Below, in pieces: positions 1 through 10,900 of a stretch of 64,000 nucleotides of DNA. The translations under genes were made by a program, and so were the position numbers. The stretch's first letter is position 1. The number at the start of each line of letters is the position of its first letter. The stretch comes from Anaeramoeba flamelloides (taxonomy: Eukaryota > Metamonada > Anaeramoebidae). Under the pieces are notes generated by a model that did not search any database, had not been told where the DNA came from, and worked only from the letters and a program-made list of their open reading frames with translations. The stretch covers positions 19,034,001 to 19,098,000 of the forward strand of contig JANTQA010000047.1 of NCBI GenBank assembly GCA_027625915.1, read 5' to 3'.

Positions 1-856
1 TAAACTATTTTACAGTCAACGCCACCAATTGTAATGAGTTAATTACATATTTTTAAAGAGTTTGCATGGATATTAGAAAAAAAAATTGATTTTTGAAATT
101 TTGGAAATTGAAATCATTTTTTTCACTTTTTGTTTTTTCTTTTTTCTTTTTGTTCGATTTTTTTTTGACATTTAATTGTTTTGTAAATATTTTTTTATTG
201 CAAGATCGATTAGTTACAATTTAAAAATGTTATTCTAATGTTAATAAATGTGTGAAAATGATTGTAGAAAAATCATATCGATTTATAATGAAATGTTCGG
301 AAGATTTTGAATTGAAGATCAAAATGAAAAATCTTGTTTTTCTCAAAATGGGTGCCATAAGAATTTAATTTTTTCATTTTTTTTAAAAATATCTTGATTA
401 ATTAGATTTACTTCGTATCAATATCAACTATTCATCAATGTGTATTATTCCACTTATTTTTTATTTGTTCTTCTTAGATTAATTATAAAAAATAATTGGA
501 ATTTGTGAAAAAAATTTGGGGGGACTTAGAAAGAAAAAAAGTTTATATATTTATTTTTCGATTTAAAACGAATAATTTAATACCAAAAATGTTTTTACTA
601 TAATTTTTATCATTGAAAAAAAACCTAAGCATGGTATTCTAAAACGTGCTTAGATATCAATACAATTGTTGATTTAACTATTTTTATAATTTATAAATTG
701 TAAATATACTTGTCATTTTTGATCAAAATATTTTTTTATTAAATCTTCTTAAATAAATTTCTGATTTTGCGAAATAACTCGAGATTTTCTACTCTTCAAT
801 TAATTTTTTCATTGTTTTTTTTTGAAAACTTTAATTAACAATCATTTAAAATATGG

Positions 857-1310
857 TGTGTGAAGCGCCATAGAGTGATGTAGAGTGCCGTAGAGTGCCT
901 AGGTTTTTTTGAGGTTTTCTGTTTTATTTGTGAAGTGTTCTAGGTTTTTTCGTTAGGTTTTTTCTATTTTATTTGTTAAGTGTTCTAGGTTTTTTTGAGG
1001 TTTTCTATTTTATTTGTGAAGTGTTCTAGGTTTTTTTGAGGTTTTCTATTTTATTTGGAAAATCTATTGATTTTCCAAATAAATAGAAAACTCAAAAAAA
1101 CCTAACGAAAATCTATTGATTTTCCAAATAAATAGAAAACTCAAAAAAACCTAACGAAAATCTATTGATTTTCCAAATAAATAGAAAAATCAAAAAAACA
1201 TAACGAAAATAAATAGATTTTCCAAATAAATAGAAAAATCAAAAAAACATAACGAAAATCAATAGATTTTCAAGATAAAACAGAAAACTCAAGAAAATAT
1301 AATGTTAGTT
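857..1310. repeat. Inverted satellite-like array with 41-49 bp units
   Basis: About four units beginning CTAGGTTTTTT (period about 41-45) run from about 898 to 1055. They are followed by about five units of period near 49 carrying AAAATCTATTGATTTTCC and CTCAAAAAAACCTAACG. The second set is largely the reverse complement of the first, so the block is a long imperfect palindrome of tandem units. Related single units occur near 31840-32060, 42890-43020 and 61200-61420. This is seen directly; whether the array is an element end or a satellite is not known. Confidence 0.75.
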
Positions 1311-2377
1311 ACCTATGTTTTTTTTTAATTTCAGAAATTAAAAAAAAAAAACGAACTGCTCTTTTTATTTCTAAAATTAAAAAAAACCTAACAGCGGTTT
1401 TTCAGAATATAAAAGAATAGAGTAAAATCATACATTTTAACTCAATTCTTGTTAATTTCGGAAAAACGAAGTAGATTTTTTTTTTAAATTGGAAAATAAA
1501 AATAAAATTTAAAAAAACGTAGTTAGATACTTTGAATTTAAATTTATTGAATTAAGTCTAATTTAAAATTAAACGTATTTAATTTTTAAAAAATTAGACA
1601 CTTTGTAGTATCTCTAAGGTACTTTGGTCCATGTTTGAAATGTCTATATCAGATTATTTTTAAAAATTGAGAAAGTCATTTTTTTTTTTTTTTTTTGATA
1701 TTTTCTCAACATCATTTGAAGAATTCTAAATCTTTTTAGTGAATTGATTTAATTTCCAACAAAGAGAGAAAATATAAAAAATTTCCAAGTGTTAAAAATG
1801 TGCTAGAAAATTTTTTCAAGTATTTGAAGAACCTTTGCAGTAACTAGAGTTTTTTTTTTTTTGTTTTTTATTGAGTCAATAGAACAAGAAAAATCAAGAC
1901 TACCAAAAAAAAAAAAAAAGAATTATTGCGAATGTTGTAATTCTTCAACTATTTTGTGCTTTGAAAATATAGGCACAAAATTTCAAGTAATTTAGAGTTG
2001 GTAGAATATTTGCTTGATAATGGAAAAAAAGTTGAAAATAAAAGAAACAAGGGAAAAGAAAACCAAAAATCATCAAAATAAAACAAAGTATAAATAAAAA
2101 CAAGAAGAAAAAACAAGATTAATTTGGAGAAAAAGAAAAAGCTAAAAGTTTCCACTCAATATTTTACTCAATGTATATTGGAAAAAATTAATTAATACGA
2201 GACAATATTCTTTGTTAATTTTTTCTTCCTTTTTCCACAAATTTTCTCATTGATCAAATTATTACAAACCCTTTGAAACTAAAATTCAATAAAATGTACA
2301 TATTTATCATTTTAATCATCGCACCTTACTTTTTTTTTTGTACTCATTGAATTTAATTAACGAAAAAATCTTAAATA

Positions 2378-2856
2378 CTGTAGTCAAATAAAGCGTGCAA
2401 AAAAAATTAATCAGTGTTTCAAAATAAAAAGCGTGTTTTTTTGTTCTAGAAGACCTATAGATTAACCAATCAAAGAAACTGATAATAAACCCTAAAAAAA
2501 TATGGTATTGGTTTCTTAAAGTGCTATTATTTAAAAAGAAATTCTCAAAATGAAGGATCAAATTTCAAAATTTATCTCAAAAAAGAGAGTTAATTTTTTC
2601 ATAAATAATCAAAAATAAAAAAAACGAAAAATTCTCCAAAAATTGAGAATATTATGGAAAATTTTCAAACAAATTGCATTCCTAATTTAAATTTTACTGA
2701 AAATAACCAGACCTTTACTTTCAAAATTGATTTGAACTTAGGTATACTATTTGGTAGTCGATTTGATGTTGTCTTGGTACAAGAAGAAAAAAAAGCACGG
2801 ATAATATTTTGAAACACGGATTATAGTCTTTATGCACGCATTATTATGATCACTGT
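2378..2856. mobile_element. MITE, GCGTGC family, copy 1
   Basis: About 480 bp bounded by imperfect inverted ends: left CTGTAGTCAAATAAAGCGTG, right reading back as CAGTGATCATAATAATGCGT. Inner sequence also folds back on itself. Three further copies occur at 36860-37343, 46690-47183 and 47184-47662. There is no coding capacity. CAGT-type ends next to TA fit a Tc1/mariner-derived non-autonomous element (inference). Confidence 0.7.
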
Positions 2857-3056
2857 AAATTTGAAAATTATTCATCCAACAAAAAATATTTTTTTTTAAC
2901 ATAATGGGTCTTCTACCGCTTTTGTGTCGGTGTAAGAACTTTAATCCTAATTTTAAAACTTTTCCAAATTGAAATTAGTTATTTGTTTTGGGCATACCCC
3001 CTTAAAAACAGAATTAAAAAACAAAAAAAAAAAAAGATTAATTTACTTGAGGAAAA

Positions 3057-4181
3057 TAATCTCCAATATTGGCCCTTTTTGATTAAAGGACCATCTTTTG
3101 AACCTAATTTGATGAGTGTTTCTGTTGAGGGGCCTAATTATTATGGATTAAAAAAAATAGAAATAAAGTGAATTGAATTAAATTAAATTGTGTAAAAAAT
3201 GGAGAGGCTCATACCAAACCAAGGATTGATTTTGATTGACTCAAAGCCCTTGTTGACCCAAATTTCAATTGCAAGGATTACACAACCAACAAAAGCTACG
3301 AAATATAGAAAATAGGCAATTTTTTGTTTTTTATGATTACCTGAAAAAGTGTTTCGATCTTGCCTTTGATCATCGATTTCATGGGTTTTGAATAAGTGTG
3401 TATTCCTTTTGCCTTTCTTTTGAGAGAACTGATTGGAAGAAAAGCTATCTGTGCTTTGCTTATCTTTTTTTTGTTTCATCCATTTCTCTCTTTTTTTCTT
3501 CTTCTTTTTATTTTTTGATAAAAGTTTTGCGTTTGGATCACTTTCAAAATCTTTACTTGAAAGAATGAATTCGCTTGAACCAGTTTCTGTCTCTTCATTA
3601 GTGTCAGTTATCCAACCATAAGAATCCAATAATGGCCGAATATCTGTTTGCTTATTTGTCTTTTTCTGGATAAAGGTTCTATATGGGGAAGTGTTGGGCT
3701 CTGTTTCCTTTTTCAGCTGAAACATGGAGGTTGGCTTTTGTTCTGGTGCACGCATTTGGCTGATGTTTTTTAATAAAGGAGAATTTTCTGTGTTTCCTTT
3801 CTCATCAACAAAGTCTTTTTTGTTTTGATTCTTGTTATGATGATCCATTCCTTTCTTTTCTGAGAATGATGCCAATTTGGATGAAACCTTCTTTACAGTC
3901 TCAGTGCCAATGATCCCTATACTCATTTCTGAGGAAGATGTGAAAAAATCACTCGAAACATCATCAAGTGTAAAATTTTGATCAATGTTTTTCTCTTTGT
4001 GCTCCTCTTTTTCGGATTGTGATGAAAAATCGATTTCTTCGAGAACAAACACTTTTTCATTTTCTTTTTGATGAATATTTTCGTTTTTATTCAGATTTGG
4101 ATTTGGTTGGTTATTTCTTGACACTGGAGGAAACTGGTTTTCACTCTTTTCATTCTCATCACTTTCAGAATTTGTTGACAT
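3057..4181 (-). CDS. Rhomboid-family intramembrane protease, N-terminal part (partial)
   Basis: Two exons are visible. Exon 1 (4181-3215) encodes 322 residues. Residues 1 to about 280 are Ser/Glu/Lys-rich and look disordered and cytosolic. A membrane segment follows (about 287-307, AYFLYFVAFVGCVILAIEIW), then INPWFG, where a GTATGAG donor interrupts the frame. Exon 2 (3133-3057) begins after TTAG and reads PSTETLIKLGSKDGPLIKKG then QYWRLFSS before GTAAAT. The joined motif NPWFGPS...LGSK...GQYWRLFSS is the hallmark of rhomboid TM1 and the L1 loop (family knowledge). The catalytic GxSG serine and the histidine lie in exons beyond the left edge, so protease versus inactive iRhom cannot be decided. 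The start is the first ATG after an AT-rich leader. The long acidic/basic N-terminus is typical of iRhom-like or regulated rhomboids. Confidence 0.85.
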
Positions 4182-4879
4182 AACAAATAGAAATTTTTAA
4201 AAAATGAAAAGAATTATGTTTAAAATAGTATTTAACAAAGTTTTTAAATAAATGGATCTGTTTTATTAATAGTTGCTAAAATAAGTCCACAAATAATAAA
4301 GGAATTTCAGTAGTGCCTTTTACTAATCTTTCTTTCGGTTTTCACAAGTTAAGAAATCAGAAAATGAAAAAAAAATACCATTTTTGTTTTTTTTTATTTT
4401 GAAGGGAGGAAATTAATTTCCTCTTACAGCCATTTGGTTTCCCAGAATTCGATAGAATGGAGGAAAACCAAAAGATTTTTCTCAATTCTTTAAAAGTCTG
4501 GAAAACCTAAGTACTCTCAGGGACTTGATGAAACTTACCTGATTCCAAAATTTTTTGTTTAGTACTTTTAATACAGAATCATAATTTTCTGTAACATAAA
4601 CCAATTAACAGATAGATAAGGCGTCTTTATTTTGAATAGTATCCAAGAAATTATACTTTAATTGTTGATTTCTTTGAATTAATTCTTTAATAAATTCTTT
4701 AATCAAAAATGTTCGACTTTTTTTTATGAATGTATATCCCGACAAATGATCTATTTCTTCATCTATTTCTGAGTTGTGTTTTTTTTTATCCACAAATTGC
4801 AAGATTTTGTGTTTATTTAATTCTTATCATTAACATACAAATATCTATTTAGATAATATGTGAAATTTCTTAGTTTTTG

Positions 4880-5900
4880 TTTGGAAGTCGAACACTTCCA
4901 TTTTAAATATTTGTGTTGTTTATTTATATTGTTATTATACCTAATAATTTTTAAATATTCTTTATCTTTCTATCCCTAACTGTTGATATTTAAATTTTCA
5001 CTAAATTCATTAAGATTTTCATCTAATACTTTTCAGAATGGTATTTCCCAGTTGATATTTTCATTATTTTTTTTTTGAAAATTTTGAATTTTTTTATATC
5101 AGTTTAAAGCCAAAATTTCTAATTTCTTGTCGAGTTTATATCTTCTTTTCTATATCGAAATTTTAACTTGTTCTATTTTTGCTTCAGCTTTATAAATTAT
5201 TGTCAAAGAATGTGGGTTAATGGTTAAAAATTTTCTATTTTTTTTTATTTATCCAAACATCATTTGTTTTGAAATATTTTTGATTTAAATAAAAATAATT
5301 AATCCAAAAAATAATTGATTAAATCATATTGATTAAAATATTTGTAATTTTTATCCATTAGCTAAATTTTTGTTGATAAAAATCATCTTGATTTTTTTAA
5401 AATTGTATTTTACTAGTTTCATGTTTTTTTTTTGTAGATGTTTCTCTTTTTCTAACCAATTTCATTAAAATTTTTATTCTGATAATTGGTTTTATTTTAA
5501 GGTTTCATCAATATTTGTATTCATTCCAAATTCTTGGATAATTTTATTAATATTATCAACTTTTTTTCAATATCTGGAAAGTTCCTTCCATTATTAAAAT
5601 TAACTCATCTACAAAAATTGGACATGATGAACTAAATCTTTTATTTTTTCCATTAAAAATTGATTGATTAATCCAAACATAAAAGGTGAAAGATGGTCTC
5701 CTTGATAAACCCCCTATTCCTTCTTTTTTATAATATTTTTATAACCAAATGTTGATTTTTTCATTTATAAAATATTTATTGAGAGCATAGTGAACTAATA
5801 ACTGACTATAATATAAGCCAAATCAATATTTTTCTTTTAAGATTAACTCTAGAAGAATAATAATTACATTATCATATTTATTCCTTTAAAAATAGACTAT
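4880..5900 (-). mobile_element. LINE (non-LTR retrotransposon) reverse-transcriptase remnant
   Basis: On the minus strand a frame near 5720-5620 reads GVYQGDHLSPFMFGLINQF, the QGDPLSP block of non-LTR reverse transcriptases. About 20 residues further a second frame reads FVDELILIMEG, which corresponds to the FADD catalytic block with its second Asp changed. The rest is broken by stops and frame changes and has AT-rich drift, so this is an old, inactive copy. Its limits are approximate. A second RT remnant lies at 11760-12460. The clade (Jockey, RTE, L1 and so on) cannot be told from this. Confidence 0.75.
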
Positions 5901-6189
5901 ATTGTAAAAATTATAACTTGACAGCTTATTTAATTTTCCCAAAAAAAAATATCTTATATTAACTATTTGTTTAATCTTCTTAATAATCCACTTTTTAATT
6001 ATTCTAAATATATCAATAACTCCGGTATTTTGAAAAGTTTAGAAAAATAAAAATCAAAAACCCAAAAAAAGTAAATCATATTTTTTGAAAAGAACATTAA
6101 AGGTTGTTTTTCTGAAGTTTTCACGGAAAAGGTTAAAACAAAGTTTTTTTATGAATAGTAATTCTAAATTTTATCAAGACATTACATAG

Positions 6190-6563
6190 CCACAAGACTA
6201 AATATGAATGTTGTAAAAAATAGAGTTTTTCCAATTTTTGGGATAAATAAAGAGTTCTATACATTTATCCAAATTTTGGGAATAGTAAACAAAACATCCA
6301 TTTTGATTTAAAAGCTAAAAGGGGTTTTCAATATAAAATTGTCTGGTGAACACTAAAACTTTGTTTCAAAAATGATTTTTTTTTAAAAATTAAAATATTG
6401 GTCTTCACCAAACGATTTTTTCATTAAAATTATTTTGAGTCTATTAAGATAATCAGATATTATATTTGCTATAACCAAAATTTGGATAAATACATGGACT
6501 CTTTATTTATCCCAAAAATTGGAAAAACTCTATTTTTTACAACATTCATATTTACTCTTGTGG
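6190..6563. mobile_element. 374-bp inverted-repeat element with about 90-bp arms
   Basis: The left arm starts CCACAAGACTAAATATGAAT and the right arm ends ATTCATATTTACTCTTGTGG. The two arms pair over about 90 bp, through GAGTTTTTCCAATTTTTGGG and on to ATTTATCCAAATTTTGG. The centre (about 190 bp) shows no coding. I saw no second copy in the window. The structure is that of a MITE. Confidence 0.75.
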
Positions 6564-6917
6564 TCCAATTTTGAAAATTTATTGGTGTTTTTGAGAATCT
6601 TTTTTTTTTTCAACTTGTTTTTCTTTGAAAAAAAGTATAAAAGAAAAAAAAATCACAATAAAAAAAAGAAAACAATTTATAAAATCAAAAAGAAAAAGAA
6701 AACAAATAATTTATTAATATAAAACTAACTAAGAATAAATTAGAAAAAAATATTTTGATTAAAAAATTGAAACATTTATTTTGATAAGAAAATAAGGGTA
6801 AAACCCAATAAAACCACTTCAAGTAACATTTTAAAGTGAGTCAACATTTTTGAAAAAAAATTTCTAATAATTTTCGCTTAGAATAAAAAAAAAAATTGGT
6901 AAATTCTTGTTAGTATG

Positions 6918-7459
6918 TAAACCCAATTCCAAAAATTTGGACACACCCAAAATCAAAAATAGGCAAAAAAAAAAAACCCAATTTATTATATTTTTTCAAA
7001 CCTAATATAAAACCACATTTAAGTTAGCCCAATATTAATGTTTTAATAAGTAATCATTTTAATCCAAATAAAAGAAAAAAAGATCAAACCAAAAAATAAA
7101 AATTAGTGTGTCTAAAATAATGAAACCAGCGAGAACAAAAAATATATTGGTAAATTTGTTCGAAATATCACCAACAATTGTTAATCCATCAAACGATAAG
7201 ATAATATGGATGAATTGTATATGATTTTTCTATTTAACAAACTCAACACTAACCTTCTATCAACCATCGAAAAAAAATTTCTGAGATCTAACAAAAAATA
7301 TTACGTAACTGGAAAAAAGGAAATGAAAACAAAACAAAAAATAACAAATAATGAAAATAGTTTGTAAAATCAAAATTCTTTCCAAATTGAATTTAAAGTG
7401 TAGTATTGTTATTCTTTCAACCTTTTAAACTGTGTCCAAATTTTTGGAATTTAGTTTAT
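6918..7459. mobile_element. MITE of the 545-bp GGACAC family, copy 1
   Basis: The ends are TTCCAAAAATTTGGACAC at the left and GTGTCCAAATTTTTGGAA at the right, with TTTATA outside. Internal landmarks shared by all copies are a run like TTACGTAA(T/C), AAATGAAAACAAAAC and TTCCAAATTGAATTTAAAG. Seven copies occur in this window. No open frame of note. Confidence 0.8.
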
Positions 7460-7946
7460 ATTTTGTAAAACAACATCATAGATCTTGAAATACCTTTGTA
7501 AAAATGTCTTTGAAATTACAATTAAACAAGTGACAAAACAAAAGAATTGTTTCTTTTGAAATTAATTTCAATAAAAAAAAACAACGTTGAGTACAATTTT
7601 CTTTAATTAAAATTTCAAAAGCAATAAACTCAAAATAAAAAAAAAAAAAAAAAACATCTACTTGAATATTGTCAAAAATCAGATTGTAATACTTTTGGGG
7701 AACATTTGAAACAAAACAATTTATCCAATTATATTCAAAAAAGTTTCGGAAGAATAAAAAAATTTTCTTATTTTCTTAAATATTTTATTATTTAAAATTT
7801 CTTCTGATCAGAGAAATCAACCGATTTGATATTATAAATAATATTATTTTATTCAAAAATAATAAAGCAACATAATTAGATAAAAAGAAATTTATTATTG
7901 ATTTCTCTTTCTTATTAGGATAAAAAATCTTTAAATTGTTTTCTTT

Positions 7947-10900
7947 TTAGATTTCTAATTCATAATATAAAAGCTCGTCTAATTTGAAATCTTTTGTTAA
8001 ATTTATAAATTCTTCATAACTTAATTTTCCATCTTCGTCTTTATCAAATTTCGCTATCGTTTTATCAACAATTTGTTGTAATTGTATATCCTTTAAATTC
8101 TCGCCAACCATTGATTGCAGTACTAAGAACAAATCACCATTTGAAATAAACCCATCGCCATTTAAATCATAAATTTTAAAAACAACTATAAGAGTAATTC
8201 ACAAAAAAAAAAAAAAAAAAATTCAAGAATTATTATAATTTGTTAAAAATAAAATAAAAAAATAAATTTAGAAACCATTATGGTTTAGAAGAATAAAACA
8301 AAAAAAAAAAAAAAAAGTGATTAAAAGTGGAAAATTAACAATAAAAAAATTAACAGATTCTAAAAAATAACAATCAATACTATTCACAGATTGAGAAATG
8401 TTTTAGTAATATGCGCTTAAGGTGCCAGCACATGTATAAATTAAGATTAAATACAAATACTAGAATTAAGATCGATTAGTACTGATACTTAAAGAAGTTC
8501 TTTTAAAAAAATACAATTAAAAATTTGAATTCCCATTAGAAAAACCAAAAACATTACTAAAAAACACTCAAATCCTTCTATTATCATTAAACTAAAAGAA
8601 TTTGAATTTCTGATCATGAACAAAAATTTTAATTTGAGTATTGTTTTTTTTTTTTTACCATGCTACACAACCCATTATATTGTTTAACTAAATACACTTT
8701 AAAGAGTTTTGTAGATGTTGATTTAGACAATTGACTTACTTTTTTTTTAGTAAATTATTTTTCAGGATTTAGCTTGTATTTGGAAATTAATTTAATTTTT
8801 CAAGAGTTAGACCCTTATCAAGTATAGTTAGAAGTTTGAAATTTCTGATTATTCAAGGTTGGTTTTGTGATTTTCAAATTTTCAAAAATTTTAATAAAAA
8901 AAGTAAAATCCTATTTTATCATTTTAAAAAAAAATGAGCAACTTTACAATATTTTTCAATATCGGAATGAATAAGTAATACCTATTTTCTAATCGGATAT
9001 CATTTGAATGTTTTTGTTAATAACTTTAGAGTAAATTTAATTTTTTAAAAGTTCAAGATTTTTTTTTCTCACAAATAATTTATACATTCAGGACAGTGTG
9101 TGCAAAATTTTTCAATATTTTTGCTATTTTGAATTTTTAAAAAACAAATTCGAATAAAATAAATAGTTTTAAAGGGATTTTGTTTTTTTACTTTCTTTAA
9201 TCTTTGCTTTCTCGATTTGAGAAGAAAGTTTCAATTTATCTTTTCAGTATTTAATGTTTTTCGTAAAAACTTGAAAAAAATATTTCTTTAATGTTCGAAA
9301 TATTTTGAACTCTTTGATCTGGAATTCAAAGAGATATATTGTTTAAACAATTGAATAAAAAGCGTAAATTTTAGACCATAGTACATTTTTCATGAAATTA
9401 TTTTTTTTGGACTCAACCTTTTTCACAAATCCAAAAATTAAGAAACAATAAACAACAAAACAAATTAAATATGAATTATGGATAGGAAACAAATCAAACT
9501 ATAAAAGATAAGCAAAGATTTTAAATCTTTTAAAAAAAATTTAAAAATGTTGATTCAATACAGCAAATATAAAGCTCGGTGATATTGACAGACCAAGGTG
9601 TAAATGACTTTGCTTTTTAAGCATAAGTATTATTCTTGAAAGTGATGTACTTTGTATTATTCCTTTCAAATTTCAATTCCAAACACAAGGATGATTTTTG
9701 GATCGATTGTTAAGAAAACAATTGATAATGTTGATTTTTTGTTTGAATTAGTAAAAGATTTAAGTTCTATATACGGAAATTGTGGTAATTATGGTAAACA
9801 GATCTTAATTCATGATAATCCAAGACAATATTATTCTTATTGTTGAAAATGTGTTAAAAGAAATTCCGGTACTTTCATTAATTGTGTGATAAATATGATG
9901 TATATTATCATAAAAATTATTTTGATCCTGTTTTGCTGTCTATTCATTTTCTGAAAAACTCTATTTATTTAAATAAAGAAACTTGGAAATTTTTTAATTT
10001 TTTTTTATTTGAATTTTTTATCGTTGTTCTGATTCATCAACAGATTTGTTAGAGAGATTATATCGTTGATATGGGTGGTGATATTTTTTAAAATTGCATG
10101 AAAAGTAATTATTTCCAAAATGTGTCTATCGTATCTGGAATTGCATTATTATCAAATAGTGATCAATTGATTTATATAATTCTCAATAAAGTTTTAAAAA
10201 TATTTGAAAAAAAAAAAAATCAATGATCAGATCAAGAGTTTTATCTGATTGAAAAAATTAAATCCCATTATTTTCAAAGTATATATAGAGTGAGATAGAT
10301 ATTAAAAATTTTTCTTTGAGAAATAATTTTTTTTATATCCTTTTATTCTCTTTTAATTTTGTTATTTTATAATTTTTAGATCTTGTTGATCTTTCCAACT
10401 TGATAGAATTTTCCAATTTGGTTAGACGAAAGCCATTTAATTCTAAATTTAATAATTTTAGTTCTTCAGTATAACAATTAATATTCGCATTTCCAAATTT
10501 TCAAAAATTTTAAGCTTGTTTTTAATTTTTTTAAATTTTTAAGAATTCGAATTTTTCAATTAATTTACATTTTCTTTGGTATATTTTTATTATGACAAGA
10601 TCAATTTTTTCTTTCAGTTTTATAAATTAATCGTGGTGAGTGAATATTAATTTGTAAAAAAATTATAACTGTCTTTATTGTTTTGATTTGGAAACAATCA
10701 CCTTGTTATAATACGAGTTTGGCCTGGAAGAACGAGAAAGATGAGATTGTTTGAAGTGATATAAGATGAGATTGTGAATTTCGAAAGAACGACGATTAAT
10801 ATCATCTTAGCACCAGAACAATATCATATTTTGAGCCGGGAAGGGGATCCAAAACAAAGAATTATAACAAGGTGATTTTTGAACAAATGAAACAATATGA

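Larger units (their letters stand above)
1..3056. other. Repeat-rich left flank, probably intron of the rhomboid gene
   Basis: No coding exon was recognised here. The stretch lies 3' of rhomboid exon 2 on the minus strand and begins with a good donor (GTAAAT, donor G at 3056), so it should be intron sequence of that gene, with later exons off the left edge. It holds an inverted satellite (857-1310), homopolymer A/T tracts and one MITE (2378-2856). Open frames of 60-80 codons here are A/T-run artefacts. Confidence 0.5.
4182..7946. other. Intergenic: decayed LINE, MITEs and exon-like scraps
   Basis: Between the rhomboid start and the calcineurin B stop lie LINE remnants (about 4880-5900), an inverted-repeat element (6190-6563) and one copy of the 545-bp MITE family (6918-7459). 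At 4430-4802 the minus strand has coding-like patches (an open frame containing DHLSGYTFIKKSRTF, then LKVLNKKFWNQ before a GTAAGT donor, then TFKELRKIFWF before GTAAGA). I do not recognise them. They could be the 3' end of the LINE or exons of an unidentified gene. Confidence 0.5.

Noticed and set aside
2316-2561. Minus-strand open frame of 81 codons
   Set aside because: It lies inside a MITE that recurs at 47184-47662.
2983-3171. Plus-strand open frame of 62 codons
   Set aside because: It is the antisense of rhomboid exon 2, which has the family motif and splice signals.
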